NCBI RefSeq assembly: GCF_001613165.1
Contig: NZ_BDBV01000096.1
Location: forward strand, 1 to 64,000
From: Nocardia mexicana NBRC 108244
GTDB lineage: Bacteria; Actinomycetota; Actinomycetes; Mycobacteriales; Mycobacteriaceae
Length of the DNA stretch: 64,000 bases
Direction: 5' to 3'
This document shows, in pieces, positions 41,914 to 51,198 of the stretch. The notes below the pieces were generated by a model that was given only the letters and a program-made list of their open reading frames with translations, did no database searches and had not been told where the DNA came from. A program made the position numbers and the translations under genes. Within the stretch, counting starts at the first letter, position 1. Each line of letters opens with the position of its first letter.

Positions 41914-44171
41914 TCCGCTCCGGAAGGCTCGCCGATCTCGTGGCCCAGCTCGCCCGCCAGCTTCTTCAGCAGGTCCACCGCCGCATCGGCGATCACCGTG
42001 CCGGGCGGGAAGATCGCCGCGGCGCCCGCCTGGTACAGCTCCTCGAAGTCGCCGGGCGGGATGACGCCGCCGACGATCACCATGATGTCGGGCCGTCCGA
42101 CGTCGGCCAGCGCCTGCCGCAGGGCGGGCACCAGCGTGAGGTGACCGGCCGCCAGCGACGACACGCCCACCACGTGCACATCGTTGTCGGTCGCCTGTCG
42201 CGCCACCTCGTCCGGGGTCTGGAACAGCGGGCCCACGTCGACGTCGAAGCCGAGATCGGCGAAGGCCGTGGCGATCACCTTCTGGCCCCGGTCGTGGCCG
42301 TCCTGGCCCATCTTGGCCACCAGGATGCGGGGGCGGCGGCCCTCGGCCTCGGCGAATTCCTCCACCAGGTCGATGGCCCTGCTGATGTTGGTCACCTTCC
42401 CGGCCTCCTCGCGGTAAACGCCTGAGAGAGTACGGATTTCGGCCTGATGGCGCCCGTACACCTTTTCCAGCGCGTCGGAGATCTCGCCAACGGTGGCCTT
42501 GGCGCGGGCGGCGTCGATGGCCAAGGCGAGCAGGTTGTTCTCCATGCCGCCGCCGGAAGCCGCCGCAGCCCGGCTCAACTCGCCCAGCGCCCGCTCCACC
42601 TCGGTGGCATCGCGCTCGGCGCGCAGCCGCTGCAGCTTGGCCTCCTGTTCGGCGCGCACCCGCGAGTTCTCGACCTTGAGGACCTCGATCTGCTGATCCT
42701 CTTCGACCTGGTATTTGTTCACGCCGATGACCGGCTGCTGGCCGGTATCGATGCGGGCCTGGGTGCGGGCGGCGGCCTCCTCGATGCGCAGCTTCGGGAT
42801 GCCCTCCGAAATCGCCTGCGCCATACCGCCGTGCGCCTCCACCTCGGCGATGTGCGCGCGGGCCCGCTCGGCGAGCTGGTGGGTCAGCCACTCCAGGTAG
42901 TACGAGCCGCCCCACGGATCGATCGGGCGGGTCGTATTGGACTCCTGCTGGATCAGCAGCTGGGTGTTGCGGGCGATACGGGCGGAGAAGTCCGTCGGCA
43001 GCGCCAGCGCCTCGTCGAGCGCGTTGGTGTGCAGCGACTGGGTGTGGCCCTGCGTCGCGGCCATCGCCTCCACGCAGGTGCGGGCGACATTGTTGAACAC
43101 GTCCTGCGCGGTCAGCGACCAGCCCGAGGTCTGCGAGTGGGTGCGCAGCGACAGCGATTTCTGGCTCTTCGGCTCGAACTTCGACACCAGCTCGCTCCAG
43201 AGCAGCCGTCCCGCACGGAGTTTCGCGACCTCCATGAAGAAGTTCATGCCGATCGCCCAGAAGAACGACAGCCGGGGTGCGAACTGGTCGATCTCCATCC
43301 CCGCGTCCAGCCCGGCGCGAATGTATTCGACGCCGTCGGCGAGGGTGTAGGCCAGCTCCAGATCCGCCGTCGCACCGGCCTCCTGGATGTGATAGCCGGA
43401 GATCGAGATCGAGTTGAATTTCGGCATCTTCGCCGAGGTGTAGGCGAAGATGTCGGAGATGATCCGCATCGACGGCTTCGGCGGATAGATGTAGGTGTTG
43501 CGGACCATGAACTCCTTCAGAATGTCGTTCTGAATGGTTCCGGCCAGCTGTTCGGGCTTGACGCCCTGCTCCTCCGCCGCGACCACGTACAGCGCCAGGA
43601 TCGGCAGCACCGCACCGTTCATGGTCATCGATACCGACACCTGATCCAGCGGGATGTGGTCGAACAGCTCCCGCATGTCCAGGATGGAATCGATGGCCAC
43701 ACCGGCCATGCCGACGTCACCGGTCACGCGTGGGTGATCGGAGTCGTAGCCGCGGTGCGTCGCCAGGTCGAACGCGACCGACAGGCCCTTCTGCCCGGCG
43801 GCGAGGTTGCGGCGATAGAAGGCGTTGGAATCCGCCGCGGTGGAGAAGCCTGCGTACTGGCGGATCGTCCACGGCTGGTTGACGTACATCGTCGGGTAGG
43901 GGCCGCGCAGGAACGGCGCGATACCCGGGACCGAATCCAGCGGATACCCTTCGGCCGCAATCCGATCGCGGTCGGCCTTGGTGAACACCGGTGGCACGTC
44001 GATACCTTCGGGCGTCGGCCACACCAGCTGTTCGGGCGCATAGTGATTCGCCGCCGCGGCGGCCTGCACGAACGCCTCGACCTGCTCGCCGCCGACCTCC
44101 GCCGCGCCGGGGTTGTCCAGCGGGACCTCGGCGAAGCTGCCGATCAGGTGCTTGATCTCCCGTGTAGTCAT
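41910..44171 (-). CDS. mutB: methylmalonyl-CoA mutase large subunit
   Basis: The protein is 753 aa. The TIM-barrel part has RGPYPTMYVNQPWTIRQYAGFSTAADSNAFYRRNLAAGQKGLSVAFDLATHRGYDSDHPRVTGDVGMAGVAID and LRTHSQTSGWSLTAQDVFNNVARTCVEAMAATQGHTQSLHTNALDEALALPT. The C-terminal B12 domain has MGQDGHDRGQKVIATAFADLGFDVDVG, containing DxHxxG with the cobalt-binding His, then the later strand and GGVIPPGDFEEL. It converts (R)-methylmalonyl-CoA to succinyl-CoA or the reverse, in propionate and odd-chain lipid metabolism. Its start abuts the mutA stop directly. Confidence 0.97.
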   Translation of the reverse strand: MTTREIKHLIGSFAEVPLDNPGAAEVGGEQVEAFVQAAAAANHYAPEQLVWPTPEGIDVPPVFTKADRDRIAAEGYPLDSVPGIAPFLRGPYPTMYVNQPWTIRQYAGFSTAADSNAFYRRNLAAGQKGLSVAFDLATHRGYDSDHPRVTGDVGMAGVAIDSILDMRELFDHIPLDQVSVSMTMNGAVLPILALYVVAAEEQGVKPEQLAGTIQNDILKEFMVRNTYIYPPKPSMRIISDIFAYTSAKMPKFNSISISGYHIQEAGATADLELAYTLADGVEYIRAGLDAGMEIDQFAPRLSFFWAIGMNFFMEVAKLRAGRLLWSELVSKFEPKSQKSLSLRTHSQTSGWSLTAQDVFNNVARTCVEAMAATQGHTQSLHTNALDEALALPTDFSARIARNTQLLIQQESNTTRPIDPWGGSYYLEWLTHQLAERARAHIAEVEAHGGMAQAISEGIPKLRIEEAAARTQARIDTGQQPVIGVNKYQVEEDQQIEVLKVENSRVRAEQEAKLQRLRAERDATEVERALGELSRAAAASGGGMENNLLALAIDAARAKATVGEISDALEKVYGRHQAEIRTLSGVYREEAGKVTNISRAIDLVEEFAEAEGRRPRILVAKMGQDGHDRGQKVIATAFADLGFDVDVGPLFQTPDEVARQATDNDVHVVGVSSLAAGHLTLVPALRQALADVGRPDIMVIVGGVIPPGDFEELYQAGAAAIFPPGTVIADAAVDLLKKLAGELGHEIGEPSGAE

Positions 44172-46049
44172 CTACGCTCCCACCTTCTCGAGCAGGCCGG
44201 ACAGGGCCGCCACCGCGTCCATGCGGGCCGTGAGGAATCCGTCCGGCCGCTGCGTGCCGGACAGTTCGGCGACCGCCTTCTCCGGTCCGGCCAGCAGCAC
44301 CGTGGCCACGCCCGCGCTGCGCAGCTGCTCCACCGCGGCGCCCGCCTCGGCCGCGTAGCGCGCGTCGGTGCCGCACAGCACCGCGATCGTGCTGGCGGAT
44401 TCGCTTGCCGCCGCGCCGATTCCGGCGATCTCGAGGGCACCGGGGTTCACCGCCTCGATGCCTCCGGAGGCGAGCAGGTTCGCGGTGAAGGTGACCCGCA
44501 CATTGTGCTCGGCCACCGGCCCCAGCGGAATCAGCACCGCCCGCGGGCGCGCGCCGTGCGCCGACAGATAGGCGTCGGACCGGTTGCGCAGCGCCTCGAA
44601 CGCCGCGCCGTACCGGGCCACGGCGCCGGGCAGCCGCGCCGCTTCCGACAGCGGCTCCTCGGCCAGGTTCGGGAATTCGTTGACGCCGGTGACGGCCGTC
44701 TTCCGGTGTGCCACATCGGCTTCGCGCCGCTCGCGCACGGCAGCGATGCGCTCGGCCAGCAGTCCCGATTCGAGCGCGGCCAGGTAACCCCCGGCCCGCT
44801 CGATCTCCTGCATGAACTCCCACGCCCGATGCGCCAGCTCATCGGTGAGGCTCTCCACGAACCAGGACCCGGCGCCGGGGTCGCGCACGTGTCCGAGGTG
44901 CGACTCCTCCAGCAGCAACAGCTGGGTGTTGCGGGCCATCCGGTCCGAGAACGCCTGCGACACGTCGAGTTCACCCGGCGGCAGCGCCGAGTCGAAGGGC
45001 AGCACCGTCACGTAATCGGCGCCGCCGACACCCGCGCCGAAGGCGGCGAGCGTGGTGCGCAGCATGTTCACCCACGGGTCGCGCTGGGTCATCATCGCCG
45101 CCGAGGTCACCGCGTACTGCGGCGCGTTGCCGAACGCCGGGGCGCCCAGCTCGTGCGCCACCCGCGCCCACAACCGCCGTCCCGCACGGAATTTCGCGAT
45201 GGTCTCGAACTGGTCGTCGGTGGCGGCGAAGCGGAACATCAGCTGTCCCAGCGCATCCGCCACATCGACACCGGCGTCGGTGAGCACCCGCAGGTACTCC
45301 AGGCCCGCGGCGACCGCGGCACCCAGCTCCTGCGCATCGGAGGCACCCTCGTTGTGGAACGCGACACCGCACACGGTGAGGGCGCGCACCGTCTCCGGCC
45401 GCGCGATCGCCTGCTGCGCCAACGACACCGCGGCATCCATCTCGACGTGCGGCGTGCCATTGAACCGGCTGGTCAGGGGCGTCGCCCCGAGGGCGACCTC
45501 GATGTCGGCCCGATTCGACGCCGCGGCGCCCTCCGGAAGGACATAACCGTCCAGGATCGAGAACAGCTGCGCCGCAGCGCCGTCCAGGTCCGCACCCGCG
45601 TCCAGCACCAGCGGCGCCAGCTCGAACAGCAGCCCCCGCAGCGCCGTCGGCAGGTCCGCCACGGCGACCCCGCGCTCCCCGGCACCCAGCCACACCGCGC
45701 TCACGCCGCTCTCCAGCGCCGCCATGATCTCGCGATTCGCCTCGGCGGCATCCCCACCGCCGAACCGGGCGCCGACATACCAGCCGCGATGCACATCGCG
45801 GGTGCCGTCCGAGCCGCGCACGAACGGGAACTCACCCGGCAGCGGCTGCTCGGGCAGCTCGTCGCGCCGGGTGTAGAGCGGGGCCACGGTCAGCCCGTCG
45901 TAGGTCGAGACCTCGAGCAGCTTCTCCGGCTCGTCACCGAGCTCGGACGCATCCACCTTGCGGGCCTTGGCCAGAACCCCGGCCACGCCCTTCCGCCATG
46001 CGGCATATCCGGGCACGACGTCTGCGCCCGGATCCGAACCAGTCGGCAT
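44172..46049 (-). CDS. mutA: methylmalonyl-CoA mutase small subunit
   Basis: The protein is 625 aa. It parallels mutB: PFVRGSDGTRDVHRGWYVGARFGGGDAAEANREI and LNMLRTTLAAFGAGVGGADYVTVLPFDSAL followed by RMARNTQLLLLEESHLGHVRDPGAGSWFVESLT. The C-terminal domain lacks DxHxxG, as in all small subunits, so it binds no B12. It forms a heterodimer with MutB. ATG 46049 has GAGGAA 8 nt upstream. The 265 bp to the divergent TVP38 gene should contain both promoters; no operator was recognised there. Confidence 0.95.
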   Translation of the reverse strand: MPTGSDPGADVVPGYAAWRKGVAGVLAKARKVDASELGDEPEKLLEVSTYDGLTVAPLYTRRDELPEQPLPGEFPFVRGSDGTRDVHRGWYVGARFGGGDAAEANREIMAALESGVSAVWLGAGERGVAVADLPTALRGLLFELAPLVLDAGADLDGAAAQLFSILDGYVLPEGAAASNRADIEVALGATPLTSRFNGTPHVEMDAAVSLAQQAIARPETVRALTVCGVAFHNEGASDAQELGAAVAAGLEYLRVLTDAGVDVADALGQLMFRFAATDDQFETIAKFRAGRRLWARVAHELGAPAFGNAPQYAVTSAAMMTQRDPWVNMLRTTLAAFGAGVGGADYVTVLPFDSALPPGELDVSQAFSDRMARNTQLLLLEESHLGHVRDPGAGSWFVESLTDELAHRAWEFMQEIERAGGYLAALESGLLAERIAAVRERREADVAHRKTAVTGVNEFPNLAEEPLSEAARLPGAVARYGAAFEALRNRSDAYLSAHGARPRAVLIPLGPVAEHNVRVTFTANLLASGGIEAVNPGALEIAGIGAAASESASTIAVLCGTDARYAAEAGAAVEQLRSAGVATVLLAGPEKAVAELSGTQRPDGFLTARMDAVAALSGLLEKVGA

Positions 46050-46314
46050 CGCTGCTGTTCCTCTTCCACTCGATCCGATACTTCAGCTGTACCGGATATC
46101 TGGGCGTAACCCCAACCCTTCGCACCGTCTTCGCAGCGCGTTGTGTGTATCGTTCACATCGCGCTTCGAGCACGGTCCGAGCAGGTCAACGGGCATTTCA
46201 GTTAACGAGCATTCATCCGTCTTCCACTGATGCTAACCGCAGTGCCACTCGTTGTTCGCGCAGCCTCCCGCTACCAACCGGTAACCTCGCGCGGCGCTCC
46301 GGTAGCCTGGCTCG

Positions 46315-47058
46315 GTGCTGAGGAGTGCAGGTGCGGTGCTGTCGAGAATCCGCGATCCGCGCGTACTGGCGCTGCTGGTGCTCGGCGGCGCGCTGATCGC
46401 GGTCGCGCTGCTGGCGCCGCATCCGGCCCCGCAGCAGGTCCGGGACTGGGCCGATTCGGTAGGTCCACTGTTCCCCCTGGTGTTCTTCGCGGTGCATGCG
46501 ATCGTGACGGTCGCGCCGTTCCCGCGCACCGTGTTCACGCTCAGCGCCGGGCTGCTGTTCGGCCCGGTCCTCGGCATCACGGTGGCGGTGGCGGCGACGA
46601 CCCTCAGCGCCATCCTCGCACTGCTGCTGGTGCGGGCGCTCGATCGGGATCAGGTGGCGGCCCGGCTCACCCACCCCGCGGTACGGGCCGTGGATCGTCG
46701 GCTCGAACGCCGCGGCTGGCTGGCGGTGGGGTCGCTGCGGCTGATCGCACCGGTGCCGTTCTCGGTGATCAACTACTGCGCGGGCCTGTCGTCGGTGCGC
46801 ATGCTGCCGTACCTGCTGGCAACCATTGTCGGCATCCTCCCCGGCACGATCGGCGTGGTTGTACTGGGCGACGCGCTCACCGGCCGCACCGAGCCCGGGT
46901 TGCTGGTCTTGTCGGGGGTGTGCATCACCATCGGCGTACTGGGCCTGGTCGTCGACGCCCGGTGGGGCGCAGACAAATTCGCGGTAGCCGCCACACCGAC
47001 CGAACCGCAGGCCACCGCACCTCCCGACACAACACCCGTCCACAACGCCACACACTGA
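46315..47058 (+). CDS. TVP38/TMEM64 family membrane protein
   Basis: The protein is 247 aa from GTG 46315. About five membrane helices are visible. The family region is FPLVFFAVHAIVTVAPFPRTVFTLSAGLLFGPVLGITVAVAATTLSAILALLLVRAL, and then LERRGWLAVGSLRLIAPVPFSVINYCAGLSSVRMLPYLLATIVGILPGTIGVVVLG. Members are DedA/SNARE-associated-like proteins implicated in lipid transport across membranes. It is divergent from mutA, the same arrangement as Rv1491c-mutA in M. tuberculosis. The last 35 residues are Thr/Pro-rich and disordered. Confidence 0.9.
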   Translation: MLRSAGAVLSRIRDPRVLALLVLGGALIAVALLAPHPAPQQVRDWADSVGPLFPLVFFAVHAIVTVAPFPRTVFTLSAGLLFGPVLGITVAVAATTLSAILALLLVRALDRDQVAARLTHPAVRAVDRRLERRGWLAVGSLRLIAPVPFSVINYCAGLSSVRMLPYLLATIVGILPGTIGVVVLGDALTGRTEPGLLVLSGVCITIGVLGLVVDARWGADKFAVAATPTEPQATAPPDTTPVHNATH

Positions 47059-47090
47059 AACCCGGCCCCACCCCGGCATCCCGCACCCTC

Positions 47091-47142
47091 TGCACGTTCC
47101 CGCACCCCTTGCAGGCTCTCGCAAGGGGTGCGGGAACGTGCA
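47091..47142. terminator. 22-bp perfect hairpin after the TVP38 gene
   Basis: Arms 47091-47112 and 47121-47142 are exact reverse complements (starting TGCACGTTCCCGCACC), with an 8-nt loop. It lies 32 nt after the TVP38 stop and 84 nt before the next start. No T-tract follows. Most likely a terminator; the very long exact arms also recall mobile palindromes, but no second copy was seen in the window. Confidence 0.7.
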
Positions 47143-47226
47143 ATGGGTGCGTGGGAGCTGGTGCTACGAAGCTGTGCGGCGACTCGCGGGAAATTCGCGT
47201 GACCGTGCGGCACGAGCGATGACACC

Positions 47227-48087
47227 ATGCGCGCCATGCCCCTGCTTCCCGACCCCACCCCCGAGGAACTCCGCCGCGATCCGCTGCCGTTGCGCGGGCG
47301 CACCGCACTCGTCACCGGCGCCAGCAGGCGCGGTGGTATCGGATATGCGGTGGCGCGGCGGCTGGCCGCCTACGGCGCGAGTATCTACCTGCATCACCAC
47401 ATTCCCCACGATGCGGAAAAGCCGTGGGGCGCGGATCGTCCCGAGGAGGTCGTGGCGGGAGTCCGTGCGGCACTGGCCGATCCGAACGCGCGTGTCGCGG
47501 ACGGTCCCGGCGACCTGTCCGACCCGCAGGCTCCCGCCCGGCTGTTGACCCAGGCGGCAGCGGCGTTGGGCCCCATCGACATTCTGATCGCCAACCACGC
47601 GCTCAGCGGCGGAGACGGCACCCTCGACACCGTCGACGCCGATATGCTCGACGCGCACTGGTCCATCGATACGCGCTCGGTGATCCTGCTGATCCAGGCG
47701 TTCGCCCGCGCGCGGGCGGTAGCGCCGGGTGGCCGGGTCGTCATGATGTCCTCCGGGCAGGACATCGCCGACGGCATGCCGGGCGAATTCGCGTATGCGT
47801 TGCAGAAGGGCGCGCTCGCGTCGATAACCCGCACTCTCGCAACGTCTTTGGCAGACCGCCGCATCACGGTCAATACCGTCAATCCCGGCCCGGTCGACAC
47901 CGACTACATGAGCGGCGCCGACTACGAATACGTCGCATCCCTGTTCCCGGCGGGGCGATGGGGCATGCCCGACGACCCGGCCCGCCTCATCGCCTGGCTG
48001 GCGACGGACGAGGCCGAGTGGATCACCGGCAATGTCATCGACTCCGAGGGCGGGTTCCGCCGCTGGCCACCGGAGGGCCTCGGGTAG
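47227..48087 (+). CDS. short-chain dehydrogenase/reductase
   Basis: The protein is 286 aa. NAD(P) motif ALVTGASRRGGIGYAVARRL, structural LIANHALSGG in place of NNAG, catalytic Ser in VVMMSSGQD, and YALQK (Tyr/Lys) followed by TVNPGPVDTDYM. The close is GNVIDSEGGFRRW. It resembles FabG-like reductases and the resistance-associated SDRs of actinomycetes. ATG 47227 is used; Met at 47236 is an alternative. It stands alone and converges with the mycolyltransferase-like gene. Confidence 0.88.
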   Translation: MRAMPLLPDPTPEELRRDPLPLRGRTALVTGASRRGGIGYAVARRLAAYGASIYLHHHIPHDAEKPWGADRPEEVVAGVRAALADPNARVADGPGDLSDPQAPARLLTQAAAALGPIDILIANHALSGGDGTLDTVDADMLDAHWSIDTRSVILLIQAFARARAVAPGGRVVMMSSGQDIADGMPGEFAYALQKGALASITRTLATSLADRRITVNTVNPGPVDTDYMSGADYEYVASLFPAGRWGMPDDPARLIAWLATDEAEWITGNVIDSEGGFRRWPPEGLG

Positions 48088-48092
48088 CGCGA

Positions 48093-49130
48093 TCAGTTCT
48101 CCGGCAGGCCCAGCCCGCGGGCCAGTACCGGCCACGACTTCTTCAGTTCGTCCTCCCAGTAACCCCAGGAATGGGTGCCGCTGGGCTCGAAATCATAGGT
48201 GGCGGGGATGCCGAGCTGGTCCAGCTTGGTCTGCAGGTTGTGGGTGCAGTAGTTGGTGGCCGCCTCCAGGGCGCCGCCGACGGTGACCTGATTGGCCAGG
48301 CCGCCGGGGCCGGGCAGCGCGCGCGGGCCGTCCAGGGTGTCCCACTTGCCGGGCAGCCCAGAACCGCTGGAGATGAACATGTCCAGGCCGCGCAGCTGGT
48401 CTGCGTGCACGTACGGATCGTTGGCCGCCCACATCGGGTCGCCCTTGGGCCCGTACATATTGTCGGGATCGCCGCCACCCGCCCGGATCACCGTGGATAC
48501 GGCGTCATAGCCGATCGGATCGCTGATCTGCGCGCAACCGCTCAGTGCCGCAACGGATTTGTACAGTCCGGGCGCGGCGATCGGCAGCTGCAGCACCGAC
48601 GTGCCCGACATCGACAGGCCCGCAATGGCATTGGTGCCGTCGGTGCCCAGCGCCCTGTCGATCAGCGGCGGCAGCTCCTGGGTGAGGAACGTCTGCCACT
48701 TGTTGACACCGAGGCCGGGATCCGGTGCGCGCCAATCGGTGTAGTAGCTGAACTTGCCGCCCACCGGCTGCACGACATTCACATCCTTGGTCGCCAGGAA
48801 GGGCAGCGCGTCGGATTGCTTCTGCCAGGTCGCCGAATCCTCCCCGCCGCCCGCGCCGTTGAGCAGATACAGGGTCGGGCGCGGCTGTGAGGTGTCGGCG
48901 GGGCGCTGCACATCGACCTGGATCTGCTTACCCATCGCCGCCGAATACACCTGCAGGACCAGCGAGCGGCCGTCCCCCTCGTCGGCCGAGGCGATATACG
49001 ACCCGTCGGCGGAGCTCCCGGCCGGTGCCAGGGTGGCCGCCGCCGCGGGACCGGTCGCCAGCAACGGTGCCACCGCCACGGCCGCGGCCACCAGCAGCGC
49101 CGCTCTTGCTCTCGTCTTCGGCAGGTGCAC
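48093..49130 (-). CDS. secreted Ag85-type mycolyltransferase/esterase homologue
   Basis: The protein is 345 aa from GTG 49130 with AAGGAG 5 nt upstream. A Sec signal peptide (ARAALLVAAAVAVAPLLATGPAAAATL) is followed by the esterase-D/Ag85 fold: IQVDVQRPADTSQPRPTLYLLNGAGGGEDSATW, the nucleophile Ser in AIAGLSMSGTSVLQLP, FISSGSGLPGKWD, and THSWGYWEDELKKSWP with the catalytic His. Mycolyltransferases move mycolic acids between trehalose and arabinogalactan in the envelope. This supports a mycolate-containing host. Which acceptor it uses is not deducible. Confidence 0.9.
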   Translation of the reverse strand: MHLPKTRARAALLVAAAVAVAPLLATGPAAAATLAPAGSSADGSYIASADEGDGRSLVLQVYSAAMGKQIQVDVQRPADTSQPRPTLYLLNGAGGGEDSATWQKQSDALPFLATKDVNVVQPVGGKFSYYTDWRAPDPGLGVNKWQTFLTQELPPLIDRALGTDGTNAIAGLSMSGTSVLQLPIAAPGLYKSVAALSGCAQISDPIGYDAVSTVIRAGGGDPDNMYGPKGDPMWAANDPYVHADQLRGLDMFISSGSGLPGKWDTLDGPRALPGPGGLANQVTVGGALEAATNYCTHNLQTKLDQLGIPATYDFEPSGTHSWGYWEDELKKSWPVLARGLGLPEN

Positions 49131-49314
49131 ACCGTCTCCTTCGACTCCGCACTGCCCGCGAATCGGGCAGACAACAACGGCCCCACCCTGCCCACGACGA
49201 ATAAGAGAGCCCTACGGCAAACCTGATGACCAGCTGAGAGACGGCGTGGCAAATCACACGGCGGGATCGCGTAACGCACGGTCCGGCACCGCGGATCGAC
49301 CGTGCCGACGGCCG

Positions 49315-49857
49315 CTAGTCCGGCCCGCCGACCTGAGTCGGGCGTTGTTCGCCGAGTTCGGCGTGCAGGCCCGCGAGCAGCACCCGGAGCAGTTCGGTGA
49401 GTTCGCGCTGCTGCCGCTCGTCGAGGCGGGACACCAGTTCCGCCTCGCGGCCCAGCACACCGTCCACCAGCTCCTCGACGAGTTCGTGTCCCGCGGGGGT
49501 CAATTCGACATCGACCCGGCGGGATCCGTCGGTGCGGGTGGTCCGGGTGACCAGCCCTTCGCGCACGGCCCGGTTCACGCGCTGCGAGATCGCGCCCGCG
49601 GTCAGCAGGGTCGCCTCCGCCAGTTCCCGCGTCGTCAGCCGATACGGCGGGCCGCTGCGACGCAACACCGACAGCAGATCGAGCGTCGCGGCGTCGGCCC
49701 CCGCTCGCGCCAGCGTGCGCCGGCGCTCCTCGCCCAGCAGCTTGGCCGCATGCCAGATGCGCGTCACGATGCCGATGGATTCCACCTCCGTACCGGGACG
49801 TTCGCGCGCCCACGCCAGGGCGATCGCATCGACCGGATCGTTCACGTCGAGATCCAC
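49315..49857 (-). CDS. MarR-family regulator
   Basis: The protein is 180 aa. The winged helix is RLTTRELAEATLLTAGAISQRVNRAVREGLVTRTTRTDGSRRVDVELTPAGHELVEELVDGVLGREAELVSRLDERQQRELTELLRVLLAGL, with the wing TDGSRRVDVELT. It faces the SDR gene across 77 bp carrying a clear 11-9-11 inverted repeat. Probably represses itself and the SDR and is relieved by a small phenolic or oxidising ligand. Confidence 0.9.
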   Translation of the reverse strand: MDLDVNDPVDAIALAWARERPGTEVESIGIVTRIWHAAKLLGEERRRTLARAGADAATLDLLSVLRRSGPPYRLTTRELAEATLLTAGAISQRVNRAVREGLVTRTTRTDGSRRVDVELTPAGHELVEELVDGVLGREAELVSRLDERQQRELTELLRVLLAGLHAELGEQRPTQVGGPD

Positions 49858-49870
49858 ACCACAGCTCCTT

Positions 49871-49907
49871 GTTTAGGTCTAAACATCTGCTACGTTTAGA
49901 CCTATAC
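49871..49907. promoter_or_regulatory. MarR operator
   Basis: TAGGTCTAAAC (49874-49884) and GTTTAGACCTA (49894-49904) are perfect inverted repeats separated by 9 bp. The left half is also a palindrome by itself (GTTTAG-GT-CTAAAC, 49871-49884). The site is between the divergent MarR and SDR starts. Confidence 0.85.
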
Positions 49908-49934
49908 AAAGTACCGCAAGCACGACGAGAGGTG

Positions 49935-50663
49935 ATGAACGTGGGCAGAACCGTGGTGGTAACCGGCGGCGGAACCGGCATCGGCAAGGCGATCGCGCGG
50001 GCCTTCTCCCAGGACGGCGACACGGTGGTGATCACCGGCCGGCGACAGCAGGTCCTCGACGACGCCGCGGCCGAACTCGGCGACACCGTCCGTGGCGCCC
50101 GCTTCGATGCCACGGATCCGGAGCAGGTCGAGGCGTTCGCCGCCGCGATCGGACCGGTCGACATCCTGATCAACAACGCGGGCGGCCAGACGGACTTCGA
50201 CCGCGCCGCCCCCGGCTCACTGCGGGAGGTCGCCGACAGCTGGCGGGCCAACCTCGACGCGAACCTGATGTCGGCGGTGCTGCCGACCGTCGCCTGCCTG
50301 GACAAGATGGAGCGGGGCGGATCGATCATCACGATCGGCTCGATCGCGGCCGACAAGGGTTCCGGATCCTACGGCGCGGCGAAGGCCGCCGTCGCCTCCT
50401 GGAACGTCGATCTCGCTCGGACGGTCGGCCCGCTGGGCCTGACCGCCAACGTCGTCTCCCCCGGCTACATCGCCGACACCGACTTCTTCCGGGACAAACT
50501 CACCGATGAGCGGCGCACCTCCCTGATCGACGCCACGTTCACCGGCCGGCCCGGTGTGCCCGACGACATCGCCGCGACCGTGCGTTTCCTGGCCTCACCC
50601 GCGGCCCGCCAGATCACGGGCCAGGTACTCGCGGTCAACGGCGGCGAACGCACCACCCGCTGA
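49935..50663 (+). CDS. short-chain dehydrogenase/reductase
   Basis: The protein is 242 aa from ATG 49935 (GAGAGG upstream). VVVTGGGTGIGKAIARAF (NAD(P) site), DILINNAGGQTD, SIITIGSIAADKGSGSYGAAKAAV with Tyr and Lys of YxxxK, and the FabG-like close RFLASPAARQITGQVLAVNGGE. All catalytic residues are intact. Target gene of the divergent MarR. Substrate unknown; a carbonyl detoxification role fits the regulation. Confidence 0.9.
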   Translation: MNVGRTVVVTGGGTGIGKAIARAFSQDGDTVVITGRRQQVLDDAAAELGDTVRGARFDATDPEQVEAFAAAIGPVDILINNAGGQTDFDRAAPGSLREVADSWRANLDANLMSAVLPTVACLDKMERGGSIITIGSIAADKGSGSYGAAKAAVASWNVDLARTVGPLGLTANVVSPGYIADTDFFRDKLTDERRTSLIDATFTGRPGVPDDIAATVRFLASPAARQITGQVLAVNGGERTTR

Positions 50664-50710
50664 CCCGGCCATCGACGACGGCCTGCGCGGTGAGCGCGCT
50701 GCCGTACAGA

Positions 50711-51100
50711 TCAGCTTCCCAGGGTCGTCAGCATCGCGGGCGTGTCGATGTAGGCCTCGAAGGCGACGATCTTATCGCCGCGCAGTTGCCACACGTGCAC
50801 CTCCGCGACGTCGTAGGGCACCCGGCCGTCGACCGTGACGCCCTTGGTGCGGCCGACCTGCACCACGCGGTCCCCCGCCGGGAACATGTACTCGCTCACC
50901 GCCTGGCCGTCGACGACGGCCAGCAGCTTCCGGAAGAAGGCGATCGCGCCGTCGTGGCCCAGGTACCGACCACCCCACGGCAGTTCGTCGGTCTGACGGA
51001 TCTCGATATCGGGATCGAAAAGCCTTGGTACGACACCGAAATCACGGGTCTCGAAGGCGCGGTACACCTGCCCGATGATCTCCAGGTTCTGCTGTGACAT
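50711..51100 (-). CDS. SnoaL-like / ketosteroid-isomerase-fold protein
   Basis: About 129 aa. MSQQNLEIIGQVYRAFETRDFGVVPRLFDPDIEIRQTDELPWGGRYLGHDGAIAFFRKLLAVVD, then the strands VVQVGRTKGVTVDGR and EVHVWQLRGDKIVAFEAYIDTPAML, are typical of the NTF2-like SnoaL group. Met 51100 is chosen because GGAGGAG lies 8 nt upstream, inside the longer frame that starts at 51115. Members isomerise or cyclise small ketones, or have no known activity. Divergent from a tetR gene 98 bp away, its likely regulator. Confidence 0.85.
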   Translation of the reverse strand: MSQQNLEIIGQVYRAFETRDFGVVPRLFDPDIEIRQTDELPWGGRYLGHDGAIAFFRKLLAVVDGQAVSEYMFPAGDRVVQVGRTKGVTVDGRVPYDVAEVHVWQLRGDKIVAFEAYIDTPAMLTTLGS

Positions 51101-51198
51101 GACGGTCTCCTCCATGACGGTCGACGAACTGTGCGTTCATCGTCGCCAGGGCGGCCGAACCGTGCCATAGTCGAAGCAGTTTCGGAGAGGAACCGGCC

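Noticed and set aside
40768..42915. A 715-codon frame suggesting a MeaB fusion
   Set aside because: The upstream half overlaps mutB in another frame and is low-complexity; ATGA coupling at 41910-41913 marks the real start.
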